A stretch of 64,000 nt of DNA from Aggregatimonas sangjinii (GTDB lineage: Bacteria; Bacteroidota; Bacteroidia; Flavobacteriales; Flavobacteriaceae). Under the pieces are notes generated by a model. It searched no databases. It saw only the letters and a list, made by a program, of their open reading frames with translations, and was not told the DNA's origin. Positions 18,384-27,708 of this stretch are shown one piece after another. The DNA is taken from positions 507,001 to 571,000 of the forward strand of contig NZ_CP040710.1 in the NCBI RefSeq assembly GCF_005943945.1. Direction: 5' to 3'. How positions within the stretch are numbered: position 1 is the stretch's first letter; every line of letters starts with the position of its first letter. The translations under genes and the position numbers were made by a program.

Positions 18384-21300
18384 ATGCTCCATCACTTGAA
18401 GATAAAAAATTACCGTACCCTCAGCGGTGCTGAACAGGACATCGATTTGTCGTACCAACTCTTTGGGGCGCCTTTGCATACCGCTCCCATAGTATTGGTG
18501 AACCATGCCCTTACTGGCAACTCGAATGCAAGTGGTGAAGAGGGTTGGTGGTCTGTTCTCATCGGTGACGGAAAATGCATCGACACCCAAAAGTACACGG
18601 TACTTTCCTTCAATATTCCCGGGAATGGGTATGACAAATTCGTCATTGAAAATTATAAGGATTTCGTAGCCGGTGATATGGCGAACATCTTTTTGGAGGG
18701 CCTAAAGCAATTGAACATCAATCGCCTTTTCGCAATAATCGGGGGCTCTCTAGGAGGGGGCATCGCTTGGGAAATGGCCGCTTTGAACCCGAAATTGACC
18801 GAGCATTTGATTCCCGTGGCATCAGATTGGAAATCGACCGACTGGCTCATCGCTAATTGCCAGATTCAGGAGCAGTTTTTAGTAAATTCAAAACAACCGG
18901 TACATGATGCGCGTATGCACGCCATGCTTTGTTACCGTACACCCGAATCGTTCAAGGAACGCTTTCAACGGAGTACGAATAACGAACTCAAAGTCTTTAA
19001 CGTAGAAAGTTGGCTGCTACATCATGGGGAGAAATTGCAAGAGCGATTTCAGCTTTCCGCTTACAAATTGATGAACCAATTACTGAAGACCATCGATATT
19101 ACCAGAGATGGCGACGAGAACTTCATCAATTTACAGAATAGCGATACCAATATTCATATTGTCGGTGTTAATTCCGATCTCTTTTTTACGGCAAAAGAGA
19201 ACAAGGAGACCTTTAAGCAACTTGCCCAGGCCAACAGTAACGTAACCTACGGAGAGATACAATCGGTACACGGTCATGACGCTTTTTTGATAGAATTTGA
19301 ACAATTGCAGCGTTTATTGCACCCCGTTTTCAATAAAAGCAAAAAAGCGGAAGGTTTCAAAGTCTTGAAATTTGGCGGCAAATCGCTCAGCAATGGTGAA
19401 GGGCTTGAACGGGTACTGGAAATCATCGTTTCAAAAGTAAAACGCAACGAAAACATTACGGTAGTATTATCCGCGCGGCAAGACGGTACCAACCAGCTAG
19501 AGACAATGCTCGAAAAAGCCGCTAATGGCGGTAATTATAAAGATGATTTTGAACTGTTCGAGAAATACCAACAGCATGCCTATGCGAATGTCAACCTTTC
19601 GGAAGAATTTCGGAATCTCGCGAAATTGTACGAAGGAGTTTCCCTGCTAGGGGATTACAGCCTGAAGATAAAAGATGAGGTACTTGCCCATGGGGAATTG
19701 ATATCGGCCAAACTCATTACGAAATTGTTGATCGGTAAAGGCATCAAGGCCGTTCTTGTGGATTCTCGCAAATACATCAAGACTGATGATAGTTTCGGCG
19801 ATGCGCTGGTTCTGGAAGACCGCTCCAAGGAGAACATCCTTGCCCATATTGCTACACTGCCATCTGAAAGCGTACCAATTTTCACAGGTTTTATAGCCTC
19901 GAATGAAAAAGGGGAAACTACCACTTTAGGCAGAAATGGCAGCAACTATTCCGCGGCTTTATTGGCTAATTTTTTAGATGCCGAAGAACTGCAGAATTAT
20001 ACGCATGTAGATGGTATTTTTACCGCCAACCCTGATTTGGTTTCGGATGCGAGGCGGTTATCGAATGTTTCCTATGCTGAAGCAAACGAGCTGGCCAATT
20101 TTGGAGCGACCATCTTGCATGCCAAGACGATTATCCCTCTAATTGAAAAGAACATTCCCTTACGGATACTCAACACTTTCAACGGGGATAACGAAGGAAC
20201 GCTGATCAGTGCAAAGTCGAGTAAGGAAGGTATCAAGTCGCTTTCCGTGATCGAGGCGGTTTCATTGATCAATTTAGAGGGTCGTGGGCTTTTGGGTAAA
20301 GTGGGAATAGATGCGCGAATTTTTCGTGCCCTTGAAGAAAACAACATCAACGTTAGTATTATTTCCCAAGGTTCTTCGGAGCGGGGCATCGGTCTTGTGG
20401 TCGATAAACATAAGGCACAGAAAGCTAAAAAGGCGTTGGAGAAAGAATTTTCCAGTGATTTTAAGGCACAAGACATCAACACGATCAGCGTGGTAAACGA
20501 CGTATCGGTTGTTTCTATCGTCGGTCAGGATTTGAGCACTTTTCACAAACCCTACAATGCGTTGATCAAAAATAGAATCATACCCTTACTTTTCAATAAT
20601 ACCGTTTCTGGAAAAAATGTCAGCATTGTGGTGAACCAGTCCGATTTGAAGAAAGCCGTAAACGTTATGCACGGTCAGATTTTCGGTATAAGTAAGAAAG
20701 TGAATCTTGCCATTTTTGGTCATGGCAATGTTGGAGGTACCCTGGTCGACCAGATTTTAAAGTCTACACGGAACATTGAAAGAAGAAAGGGAATCGATCT
20801 ACGTGTTTTTGCGGTTGCGAACTCAAAGAAAGCACTGTTGCGAAAAAATGGAATTGCAAAGACATGGAAATCAGACTTAAAAAAGCACGGCAATCCGTAC
20901 ACCATTGAAGATATTTTTGAGTATGCCCAGAAGAATCATCTGGAGAATCTAATTGCAGTTGATAATACCGCCAGTTCGGATTTTGTAGCGCACTATTTTG
21001 ATTTTGTGGAAAATGGTTTTGATTTGGTGTCCTCCAATAAAATTGCCAATACATTGGGCTTTGACTATTACCAATTGATTCGGGAAGAACTCGCAAAAAA
21101 TCACAAGCAATACCTATACGAAACCAATGTCGGGGCGGGGCTTCCTTTGATAGATACTATTAAGTTATTGCATTTGTCAGGGGAAAACATCACGCGTATT
21201 CAAGGAGTGTTTTCGGGTTCGTTGAGCTATATTTTCAATACATTCTCTGAAGTGGACACCTCGTTTTCCTCCATCTTGAAAGACGCGATGCAGAAAGGGT

Positions 21301-21770
21301 TTACCGAACCAGATCCAAGAGAAGATCTTTCCGGAAACGATGTAGGCCGCAAATTATTGATTTTGGCGAGAGAGCTCGGTTTGAGCAACGAGTTTTCGGA
21401 TATCGCGATTCAAAATCTAATTCCTGTTGCATTACAAGATGGTGATGTCGAGTTTTTTTTAAAGAATCTCGACGTACTGAACGATACTTTCAATGAAATA
21501 AAAAAGAATCAAAAGGAGAATCACGTCTTGCGATATGTTGGTGATCTGCACGGGAATCTTCAAAAAGAAAAAGGGTTGTTGGATGTAAAGCTAGTCTCGG
21601 TACCGAAAGAAAGTGCGCTGGGGCAAGTAAAAGGCTCGGATTCCATCATTGAAATATATACGGAATCTTATGGGGAGAACCCTTTGGTGATTCAAGGTGC
21701 CGGAGCCGGTGCCGCGGTGACCGCAAGAGGTGTATTTGGGGATATTTTAAGGATTGCGGAGAAAGGATGA
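18384..21770 (+). CDS. Trifunctional homoserine O-acetyltransferase / aspartokinase / homoserine dehydrogenase
   Basis: One 1128-residue frame joins three enzymes. Residues 1-318 are a MetX-type alpha/beta hydrolase (LVNHALTGNSNASG; nucleophile Ser122 in GGSLGGG; catalytic His in HGHDAFLIE). About 324-765 is an aspartokinase (VLKFGGKSLSNGEGL; FTGFIASNEKGETTTLGRNG; ACT repeats near LEGRGLLGKVGID and VSIVGQDLS). About 770-1128 is homoserine dehydrogenase (LAIFGHGNVGGTLVDQIL; NVGAGLPLIDTIKLLHLSG; TEPDPREDLSGNDVGRKLLI). It covers the first, third and activation steps from aspartate to O-acetylhomoserine, the substrate of MetY. Its TGA lies at the edge of the downstream GIY-YIG element's repeat. 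Confidence 0.93.
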   Translation: MLHHLKIKNYRTLSGAEQDIDLSYQLFGAPLHTAPIVLVNHALTGNSNASGEEGWWSVLIGDGKCIDTQKYTVLSFNIPGNGYDKFVIENYKDFVAGDMANIFLEGLKQLNINRLFAIIGGSLGGGIAWEMAALNPKLTEHLIPVASDWKSTDWLIANCQIQEQFLVNSKQPVHDARMHAMLCYRTPESFKERFQRSTNNELKVFNVESWLLHHGEKLQERFQLSAYKLMNQLLKTIDITRDGDENFINLQNSDTNIHIVGVNSDLFFTAKENKETFKQLAQANSNVTYGEIQSVHGHDAFLIEFEQLQRLLHPVFNKSKKAEGFKVLKFGGKSLSNGEGLERVLEIIVSKVKRNENITVVLSARQDGTNQLETMLEKAANGGNYKDDFELFEKYQQHAYANVNLSEEFRNLAKLYEGVSLLGDYSLKIKDEVLAHGELISAKLITKLLIGKGIKAVLVDSRKYIKTDDSFGDALVLEDRSKENILAHIATLPSESVPIFTGFIASNEKGETTTLGRNGSNYSAALLANFLDAEELQNYTHVDGIFTANPDLVSDARRLSNVSYAEANELANFGATILHAKTIIPLIEKNIPLRILNTFNGDNEGTLISAKSSKEGIKSLSVIEAVSLINLEGRGLLGKVGIDARIFRALEENNINVSIISQGSSERGIGLVVDKHKAQKAKKALEKEFSSDFKAQDINTISVVNDVSVVSIVGQDLSTFHKPYNALIKNRIIPLLFNNTVSGKNVSIVVNQSDLKKAVNVMHGQIFGISKKVNLAIFGHGNVGGTLVDQILKSTRNIERRKGIDLRVFAVANSKKALLRKNGIAKTWKSDLKKHGNPYTIEDIFEYAQKNHLENLIAVDNTASSDFVAHYFDFVENGFDLVSSNKIANTLGFDYYQLIREELAKNHKQYLYETNVGAGLPLIDTIKLLHLSGENITRIQGVFSGSLSYIFNTFSEVDTSFSSILKDAMQKGFTEPDPREDLSGNDVGRKLLILARELGLSNEFSDIAIQNLIPVALQDGDVEFFLKNLDVLNDTFNEIKKNQKENHVLRYVGDLHGNLQKEKGLLDVKLVSVPKESALGQVKGSDSIIEIYTESYGENPLVIQGAGAGAAVTARGVFGDILRIAEKG

Positions 21771-22298
21771 CTTCGACTACGCTCAGCCACCGGGATTTAA
21801 TGCACGAAGGCAAAATCTATACCGAAGATGGAATAACGTCAAAAATGATAATGAATTATAAGCTTTTTGGTAAAATATAGATGATGGGCTATACGTACAT
21901 ATTACTATGTTCGGATGGAACCTATTATACTGGAAGCACCAAAGAGCTGGAAGTTAGAATTGAGCAACATCAGAACGGAGAAGGAGCGAACTACACTGCC
22001 AAAAGATTACCGGTCAAGCTAATTTATGTGGAGGAATATCAAAGAATCGACACAGCCTTTTATAGGGAGAAACAGATTCAAGGATGGAGTAGGGCAAAAA
22101 AAGAGGCCTTGATAAATGGTAAGTTGGAAAAATTGCATGATTTGGCAGAATGCCAAAATAAAACGCATTATAAATACTATAAGGAAAAAAGTATTAGTTG
22201 AAATAATGGTCAGAGCTTTGTCAGCAGTCTGAGCTCAAAAACAAATTTACGAATTTGACCCAAGTCTTTCACGACCCGGTGGCTGAGCGTAGCCGAAG
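21771..22298. mobile_element. GIY-YIG element bounded by 24-bp inverted repeats
   Basis: CTTCGACTACGCTCAGCCAC plus CGGG at 21771-21794 is matched as an inverted copy at 22275-22298 with one mismatch (23 of 24). Between them is a single GIY-YIG nuclease gene. The element splits metX-thrA from metZ, genes of one pathway that otherwise run in series. The left repeat abuts the TGA of metX-thrA without damaging the protein. Mobility is inferred from structure only. Confidence 0.6.
21881..22201 (+). CDS. Small GIY-YIG nuclease-family protein (UPF0213-like)
   Basis: These 106 residues carry one GIY-YIG domain. TYILLCSDGTYYTGST is the degenerate GIY...YIG strand pair, R26 in EVRIEQHQNG is the catalytic-type Arg, and AFYREKQIQGWSRAKKEALI supplies the helix with the Glu that binds metal in active members. 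Such stand-alone proteins are common in Bacteroidota and their role is mostly unknown. Its own short element, with terminal inverted repeats, argues for a selfish or repeat-processing role rather than methionine synthesis. The sequence after about residue 92 is poorly conserved in appearance. Confidence 0.85.
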   Translation: MMGYTYILLCSDGTYYTGSTKELEVRIEQHQNGEGANYTAKRLPVKLIYVEEYQRIDTAFYREKQIQGWSRAKKEALINGKLEKLHDLAECQNKTHYKYYKEKSIS

Positions 22299-22326
22299 AC
22301 ACCATGTTTGAGTTAAAAAAATAAAA

Positions 22327-23490
22327 ATGAACAACAAATTTGAAACCAATGCCATAAGAACGCAACTTAAGCGGTCTCAAAACCAGGAACACTCGGTTCC
22401 TATGTATTTGACCTCGAGTTTCGTGTTCGAAGATGCCGAAGACATGCGCGCTTCGTTTGCGGAGGAAAAGGACCGCAATATTTACTCCCGCTATTCCAAC
22501 CCCAATTCTTCGGAGTTTATCGAGAAGGTTTGTCAAATGGAGGGCGCAGAGACCGGTTTTGCCTTCGCTAGTGGAATGGCAGCGGTATTTTCGACTTTTG
22601 CGGCCTTGTTGGAGAGTGGAGACCACATTTTATCGGCCAGAAGTATTTTTGGTTCTACGCATTCGCTGTTCACCAATTTTCTCCCGAAATGGAATATCAC
22701 ACATTCTTATTTTAAAATCGATGCACTTGAGGCAATTGAAAAATTGATTACCCCCAATACCAAAATGATCTATGCAGAATCGCCCACCAATCCCGGAGTG
22801 GATATTCTGGATTTGGAAGCACTTGGGAAAATAGCGAAAAGACACAAGCTCATATTGGTGATTGATAATTGCTTCGCATCACCATATTTGCAGCAACCCA
22901 TAAAACATGGGGCCGATTTGGTCATTCATTCCGGAACGAAATTGATGGATGGTCAAGGACGGGTTTTAGCGGGAATTACGGTAGGCCGTTCAGCACTAAT
23001 CGATAAAATCTATCGGTTTTCCAGAATAACCGGTCCGGCACTCTCCCCGTTCAATGCTTGGGTATTATCGAAAAGTCTAGAAACTTTGGCGGTTCGCGTA
23101 GACCGTCACTGCGAGAATGCCTTGAAGTTAGCAGAATTTTTAGAGGGTCATGAAAAGATAAATTGGGTAAGGTATCCGTTTTTGAAATCGCATCCAAAGT
23201 ATGCGATTGCCAAAAAACAAATGAAAGCCGGAGGTTGCGTGGTCGCTTTTGAAGTAAAAGGTGGTCTTGCGGCCGGACAGCAATTCTTCGATGCTATAAA
23301 ATTACTTTCACTCTCTGCGAATTTGGGGGATTCGAGAAGTATCGTAACCCATCCCGCATCTACGACCCATAGTAAATTATCGGCTGAGGAAAGGGCGGAA
23401 ACCGGCATTACGGATGGCATGGTCAGGGTCTCGGTGGGCTTGGAGCATATTGATGATATAATTCGAGATATTCACCAAGCGCTAGGGTAA
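22327..23490 (+). CDS. metZ: O-succinylhomoserine/O-acetylhomoserine sulfhydrylase, MetZ type
   Basis: This second Cys/Met-family PLP enzyme is 387 residues and opens with MNNKFETNAIRTQLKRSQ. YSRYSNPNSSEFIEKVCQME lies in the cofactor region, HSGTKLMDGQGRVLAG (about 201) carries the PLP lysine, and VSVGLEHIDDIIRDIHQAL ends it. The KLMDGQGRV context is typical of MetZ rather than cystathionine synthase. With MetX upstream the physiological substrate is probably O-acetylhomoserine. Why the pathway has both MetY and MetZ is unclear. Confidence 0.9.
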   Translation: MNNKFETNAIRTQLKRSQNQEHSVPMYLTSSFVFEDAEDMRASFAEEKDRNIYSRYSNPNSSEFIEKVCQMEGAETGFAFASGMAAVFSTFAALLESGDHILSARSIFGSTHSLFTNFLPKWNITHSYFKIDALEAIEKLITPNTKMIYAESPTNPGVDILDLEALGKIAKRHKLILVIDNCFASPYLQQPIKHGADLVIHSGTKLMDGQGRVLAGITVGRSALIDKIYRFSRITGPALSPFNAWVLSKSLETLAVRVDRHCENALKLAEFLEGHEKINWVRYPFLKSHPKYAIAKKQMKAGGCVVAFEVKGGLAAGQQFFDAIKLLSLSANLGDSRSIVTHPASTTHSKLSAEERAETGITDGMVRVSVGLEHIDDIIRDIHQALG

Positions 23491-23646
23491 TCATGCGATA
23501 GGCATGGCCATTTCAATTCGTCTAAATGTCGGTAAGGCCTTGTAATATGAACTCGGATAAAGAACTAAAACATCAGGGAATTTTACTTTTGATGTTCGAA
23601 GCATTAGCTTTCATTCGCTTACGAAATATGAGGATATGGAGCATGG

Positions 23647-24690
23647 TTAGGTCTTTGCTCTCTTTTTAAGTAGGGTTTCCATAAAATGCTTTCTGTATTC
23701 CGAGGGCGTTGTACCGTACTCGTCCCTGAAAATCTTGGAAAGATAGCTCTTACTGTTGAGACCTACCAAATCTACGATTTCAGAAATGCTGTATTCCGTA
23801 TTCAAAATCAGATCTTTAATAAGATCAAGGCGTACCTGTTGAATGTATTGATTTACCGTTACACCATATAGATTCTGAAATCCTTCTTGGAGCTTGTTGT
23901 TGTTCAACCCAACTTCACCTGCGATATCACTGATCGTCTCCAATTCAGAAATTTGTTTCTTGATCAATTTTGCGGCGGACTCGATTTGCTTTATTTCCGA
24001 TTGTCTCAGGATACTTCGATTTGAGGCATCTTCCAAATCATCTTGATACTGCAAGATCTGTGCAGTAAGCATTTGATAGGCCTTGCCCTCTAAAAATAGC
24101 TTTTTCAAGAAATCCCTTTCTTCGAAAGTCTGCATTTCCCGAAACAGGTCCGCCAATTTTAGGCTATAGAACCCTTCGTGATAAAAAGATTTTCTAGCCT
24201 CAATGTCATTAAAGAGATCTTGAAGGGTTTGGTCCATGGTGACCAGTTCGCACTGTACCTTCTTTTGAAATTCTTTACGGGTTATTTCCAAACTGTTGAC
24301 AACGGTGTGCACTTTAGGTTGAAACCGCAGCACGTGGCCGTTGAAAAAGTCACTGGCCACAATAGCCTCTTGGTAATGATTTATCTCATGTATATCTTCA
24401 TAATTCTCGAATCTATGTAATAACGAACCCTTTAAGCAATACAAGAACTTTAAGGGATGTATTTCATTAATCGTGAACTGAAACTCAATAGCCTCCTTAA
24501 AAATACAGTCATATTGAACGATGCCCATACCCCCGTCAAAGCTAACACCTCGAATATTTCCTTCTCCTATATGCGAAGGAAGATCAAGATAGTATGTTCC
24601 ACAGCTTTCTATGTATTTGGTTTCAAAAGCTTTGGCGATGTCGTCCATTACTTCTGCGATGGGCAGGGAATTTACTTCTATTGCAATCAT
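23647..24690 (-). CDS. AraC-family transcriptional regulator
   Basis: This 347-residue regulator ends in an AraC-type DNA-binding domain (about 245-342) with two helix-turn-helix units: LETISDIAGEVGLNNNKLQE and ILNTEYSISEIVDLVGLNSK followed by SYLSKIFRDEYGTTPSEYRK. The N-terminal 240 residues are a sensor region without a domain I recognise. It is divergent from the PA2169-type gene, about 200 bp apart, and may control it; no operator was identified. Confidence 0.9.
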   Translation of the reverse strand: MIAIEVNSLPIAEVMDDIAKAFETKYIESCGTYYLDLPSHIGEGNIRGVSFDGGMGIVQYDCIFKEAIEFQFTINEIHPLKFLYCLKGSLLHRFENYEDIHEINHYQEAIVASDFFNGHVLRFQPKVHTVVNSLEITRKEFQKKVQCELVTMDQTLQDLFNDIEARKSFYHEGFYSLKLADLFREMQTFEERDFLKKLFLEGKAYQMLTAQILQYQDDLEDASNRSILRQSEIKQIESAAKLIKKQISELETISDIAGEVGLNNNKLQEGFQNLYGVTVNQYIQQVRLDLIKDLILNTEYSISEIVDLVGLNSKSYLSKIFRDEYGTTPSEYRKHFMETLLKKRAKT

Positions 24691-24891
24691 AACATCCGAC
24701 TTTTGTTCAAGGTACTACAATGTTTGTTATAAATAGGATTCAAGCGGATAATTCTCGCGCCGAGCATCAAGCTGAAAAAAGACTTTTGGGTTACTAAAAA
24801 AATCAATCGTGTCAATGTGCCTGTTCTTAAATAGATAGATTGTTGACCACATAATATTTGTGAAATCGTAGAACAACTAAAATTAGAAATT

Positions 24892-25344
24892 ATGAATGAT
24901 GATGTAAAAAAAATCGAAGAAAAATTACAGGAAGTAATCGACAAAACCGAAGATGCGATCAAGGGTTTTAACAAGGCAGCTGAAAATGCCAGTGATGTAA
25001 GCACTAAAACGTACTTTTCTAGGAGAGCTAAAAACCGACAGCGTTTCTTAACGCAGCTTAAAAATGCATCTCCTGATCTCCGTTTGGGAAATGAGGATAT
25101 TGACGGAACTACAGCTGGGGCAGTGCACCGTACTTGGATGGACGTAAAAGCGTTCTTTTCTGCCGATAACGACGAATCTATGCTCGAAGAGGCGGTACGA
25201 GGCGACAAATCGGCGATTGAGGAATACAATGAAGTTCTGGCCGAAACCCATGTTCCTGCAAGAGTTAAGGAGATACTCAGGGAGCAGCGCGATGCAATTC
25301 AAAATGACCTCGAGACATCCGAAATCTTAGAGGATTTTAGATAG
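24892..25344 (+). CDS. PA2169-type four-helix-bundle protein (DUF2383)
   Basis: These 150 residues are nearly all helical. DVKKIEEKLQEVIDKTEDAI, KTYFSRRAKNRQRFLTQL and RTWMDVKAFFSADNDESML are typical of the DUF2383/PA2169 ferritin-like bundle, found in stress and envelope contexts. Function is unknown. It lies 115 bp before a CsbD-family gene in the same orientation; both families are often induced by general stress in other bacteria, which is family knowledge rather than something visible here. Confidence 0.85.
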   Translation: MNDDVKKIEEKLQEVIDKTEDAIKGFNKAAENASDVSTKTYFSRRAKNRQRFLTQLKNASPDLRLGNEDIDGTTAGAVHRTWMDVKAFFSADNDESMLEEAVRGDKSAIEEYNEVLAETHVPARVKEILREQRDAIQNDLETSEILEDFR

Positions 25345-25459
25345 GCTTTAAGCTTGTGAAAAGTAAATATCCTTGGCTGTAAAGGAGAGATTTTACAAAT
25401 CAATTTTTATAAAATAGGTAAAAAAAGACAATAGAATATAAACCCAAAAATCAAATAAT

Positions 25460-25645
25460 ATGAACGAAGATCAATTTAAAGGCAAATGGAATATTGCCAA
25501 AGGAAAATTAAAACAGAAATATGGCGAACTTACCGATGACGATTTGACCTATACGGAAGGAAAATCTGATGAACTGCTCGGCAAACTGCAAGAAAAGACA
25601 GGCGAGAGCAAGGAGAAATTGAAAGAGATGATCGATAATATGTAA
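25460..25645 (+). CDS. CsbD-family stress protein
   Basis: This 61-residue protein with MNEDQFKGKWNIAKGKLKQK, YGELTDDDLTYTEGKSDELL and GKLQEKTGESKEKL is a standard CsbD. These small hydrophilic proteins are general-stress proteins in Bacillus and many other bacteria; the biochemical role is not known. A terminator follows directly. Confidence 0.92.
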   Translation: MNEDQFKGKWNIAKGKLKQKYGELTDDDLTYTEGKSDELLGKLQEKTGESKEKLKEMIDNM

Positions 25646-25664
25646 TCGACACTTTAGTTTATGA

Positions 25665-25692
25665 AAAACCCGCCTTTATAGGCGGGTTTTTT
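25665..25692. terminator. Bidirectional terminator after csbD
   Basis: AACCCGCC pairs with GGCGGGTT around a TTTATA loop, with A residues on the left and T residues on the right. It serves the csbD-like gene and the convergent DJ-1/PfpI gene. Confidence 0.85.
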
Positions 25693-25711
25693 AATAAGTT
25701 TATTTTCGATT

Positions 25712-26275
25712 TTAGGCATCGACTACCTGCTCATCGTGTTTTCCTTCTCGGGTTTCTTCAATAATCTTACGAATAAAGGCCGGCAGATCATCAGGATTTC
25801 TACTGGTAACCAAACCTTGGTCTACTACTACTTCTTCGTCTACCCAATTGGCCCCGGCATTTTTAATATCGTCTTTTATACTTTTGTAGGAAGTAACCTT
25901 TCTATTTTCGATGACCTTGGCACTCACGAGCAGCCACGGGGCATGACAAATCGCGGCCACGGGTTTACCAGTTTCAAAGAACGCACGTATAAAACTAAGG
26001 GCGTTTGTATTCACACGTAACAGATCTGGGTTGATGACACCACCGGGTAGCACCAAACTATTGTAATCAGCGGCGTTGGCCTCTGAAAGCACTTTGTCTA
26101 CGGTAATGGTTTCTCCCCAATTATCTGTATCCCAGCTCTTGATTTCTCCATCCTTGGGAGAAACAACATGTACTGTGGCACCTTCGTTTTTGAGCGCTTT
26201 CAAGGGCTCGAATAATTCTGATTTCTCAAAGCCATCCGTTGCCAGGATAGCGATTTTCTTGTTTTCTAATTTCAT
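25712..26275 (-). CDS. DJ-1/PfpI-family protein (type 1 glutamine amidotransferase-like)
   Basis: This 187-residue class I amidotransferase-like protein has the nucleophile-elbow motif AAICHAPWLL with Cys110 followed by His, and the family start KKIAILATDGFEKSELFEPL. ESWDTDNWGE- and LVLPGGVINPDLLR-type segments place it with YhbO/PfpI proteins, which act as deglycases or proteases in stress protection. The C-terminal EGKHDEQVVDA is a short extension. The neighbouring csbD-like and PA2169-like genes suggest a stress locus. Confidence 0.9.
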   Translation of the reverse strand: MKLENKKIAILATDGFEKSELFEPLKALKNEGATVHVVSPKDGEIKSWDTDNWGETITVDKVLSEANAADYNSLVLPGGVINPDLLRVNTNALSFIRAFFETGKPVAAICHAPWLLVSAKVIENRKVTSYKSIKDDIKNAGANWVDEEVVVDQGLVTSRNPDDLPAFIRKIIEETREGKHDEQVVDA

Positions 26276-26367
26276 AATGTTTCTTTTTAATTACGATTCA
26301 TATTCATAAAAGTTCTAAGAACTTACAACGCTTATGATGGTTTATCGAGTTGGCAGGCTCATAAAAC

Positions 26368-26505
26368 CTATCTCGCCTTCCGCGCAGTTTTATTTTTACG
26401 ATAAAGCCCCCATCCATATTTGGCAGCCTTATAGCCTCCATACAACAAGGCAATTTTTGTATTTTTTAGGAATGCCCTGTAAAGCAAAAGTTTTTTTAAT
26501 GCCAT
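26368..26505 (-). CDS. Small basic hypothetical protein (45 aa)
   Basis: A short frame begins ATG at 26503-26505 and encodes MALKKLLLYRAFLKNTKIAL, then a GGYKAAKYGWGLYRKN stretch and a basic tail ending ARKAR, stop at 26368. It starts 12 bp after the stop of the HPF-like gene in the same direction, so translation coupling is plausible. It is Lys/Arg/Tyr-rich with no recognised family. Coding status is inferred from position and composition. Confidence 0.4.
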   Translation of the reverse strand: MALKKLLLYRAFLKNTKIALLYGGYKAAKYGWGLYRKNKTARKAR

Positions 26506-26517
26506 AGAAGGATATAA

Positions 26518-26820
26518 TCAATAGTTGCTCATTTTTTCTTTACGCTTTCGCAGCTGCCGTTCCAAATCACTGACCGCCTCCGATATAGCACTCTGATAGT
26601 TGTCATGGCTTGCCTCGGCGAAAAGCCTAGGTCCTGGAAGGCTTAATCGTATGTTACAGATTTTGCCTGTTTCATCCGAGCTGGTGTTCTCTTGTTTAAA
26701 AAAGACATCGGCCCGAATGACCATATTATATTTTTCACCAAGGGAGTCCAGCTTTTCCTTTGCAAAGGCTTCAAGACGGTCGCTTGCCGTAACATCGTGG
26801 TATTCATATATGATTTCCAT
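26518..26820 (-). CDS. HPF/RaiA-family ribosome-associated protein
   Basis: This 100-residue protein has the short HPF fold: MEIIYEYHDVTASDRLEAFA, VIRADVFFKQENTSSDETG, ICNIRLSLPGPRLFAEASHD and YQSAISEAVSDLERQLRKRK. Members bind the 30S subunit and stabilise inactive or dimeric ribosomes in stationary phase. There is no long C-terminal domain, so it is the short type. The stop of the upstream VOC gene is replaced by a 5-bp gap, suggesting an operon VOC, HPF, small ORF. Confidence 0.85.
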   Translation of the reverse strand: MEIIYEYHDVTASDRLEAFAKEKLDSLGEKYNMVIRADVFFKQENTSSDETGKICNIRLSLPGPRLFAEASHDNYQSAISEAVSDLERQLRKRKEKMSNY

Positions 26821-26825
26821 AGGTT

Positions 26826-27224
26826 CTATTTATTACAGTTTACCATCCAATTGATTCCGTAGCGATCGGTACACCTTCCGAAATGTCCCCATTCCCGCTC
26901 TCTGAAATTATGATGTACCTGTCCTCCACTTGATAGATTCGAGAAAAGATGCTCGGCTTCTTCCTTGTTATTGAGGTCTACGCTCATATGTACTTGGTTA
27001 CCGGTATTGATAGGCGTATCCGGTGCTGCATCATAGGCCATAAAGTGAACGCCCTTGCCCTTCAGTTCGGCATGCTGCAGTTTTTGCCTAAAGGAAGAGG
27101 GGACATCTATTTTCTTGTCCTCATAGGTTTGTCGGTTCTTGACTTCCGCATTGAATAAATCCGCATAAAAATTGAGTGCCTCTTGGCAGTTGCCGTTAAA
27201 GGCAAGGTAAGATTGAACTTTCAT
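26826..27224 (-). CDS. VOC-family protein, PhnB type
   Basis: These 132 residues match the PhnB branch of the vicinal oxygen chelate fold: MKVQSYLAFNGNCQEALNFY at the start, GVHFMAYDAAPDTPINTGNQ in the middle and WGHFGRCTDRYGINWMVNC at the end. Family members bind small molecules or metal; the substrate is not predictable. It heads a short minus-strand run with the HPF-like gene. Confidence 0.85.
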   Translation of the reverse strand: MKVQSYLAFNGNCQEALNFYADLFNAEVKNRQTYEDKKIDVPSSFRQKLQHAELKGKGVHFMAYDAAPDTPINTGNQVHMSVDLNNKEEAEHLFSNLSSGGQVHHNFREREWGHFGRCTDRYGINWMVNCNK

Positions 27225-27708
27225 AGTATATGTTTTCTACGAAAATAGCTTTTGAGCAGCCTAGTGCTTAATTCAAAAAATCGAAGTTTTGACACTATAA
27301 CTAAATGTATATGGAAGCCTCCTGAACGAGAAGATTTTCAGTACGGCGCCACCTTGTGGTTTTTGATAGCGTTCGTACAAAACAAGTTCTTGTAGCATAC
27401 CTTTTGAACTCGATTAGAAACAGGAAAAGAAACGGTGAGGGAAGTACGACCAATTGAAAATCAGTAAAGCTGGTACTGAAAGAAAGCAGAGGTCATTGAA
27501 ACATAGTCCAGGTTTGAATCACAATACGATAAAATCGTCCAGTTGACATTCACAGCATCGGTATCAAACATGCAATGATTTCAAACATTTGAATAAGGAA
27601 ACCTAAGGGGGATATTAATTTGCTCCTAAATGCGGAAATGAGAAATAAACTACATTTGTTTTACCATGTATATGTAAGAACGTATTGTTGGTCATCAATA
27701 CGCAGGGA
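27225..27708. other. Spacer without a supported gene
   Basis: About 480 bp between the divergent VOC and YdeI genes. No repeat, RNA structure or frame with family similarity was recognised. Confidence 0.35.

Noticed and set aside
24687-25229. A 180-codon minus-strand frame over the PA2169-type gene
   Set aside because: It is Ser-rich and low in complexity, antisense to a recognised family member.
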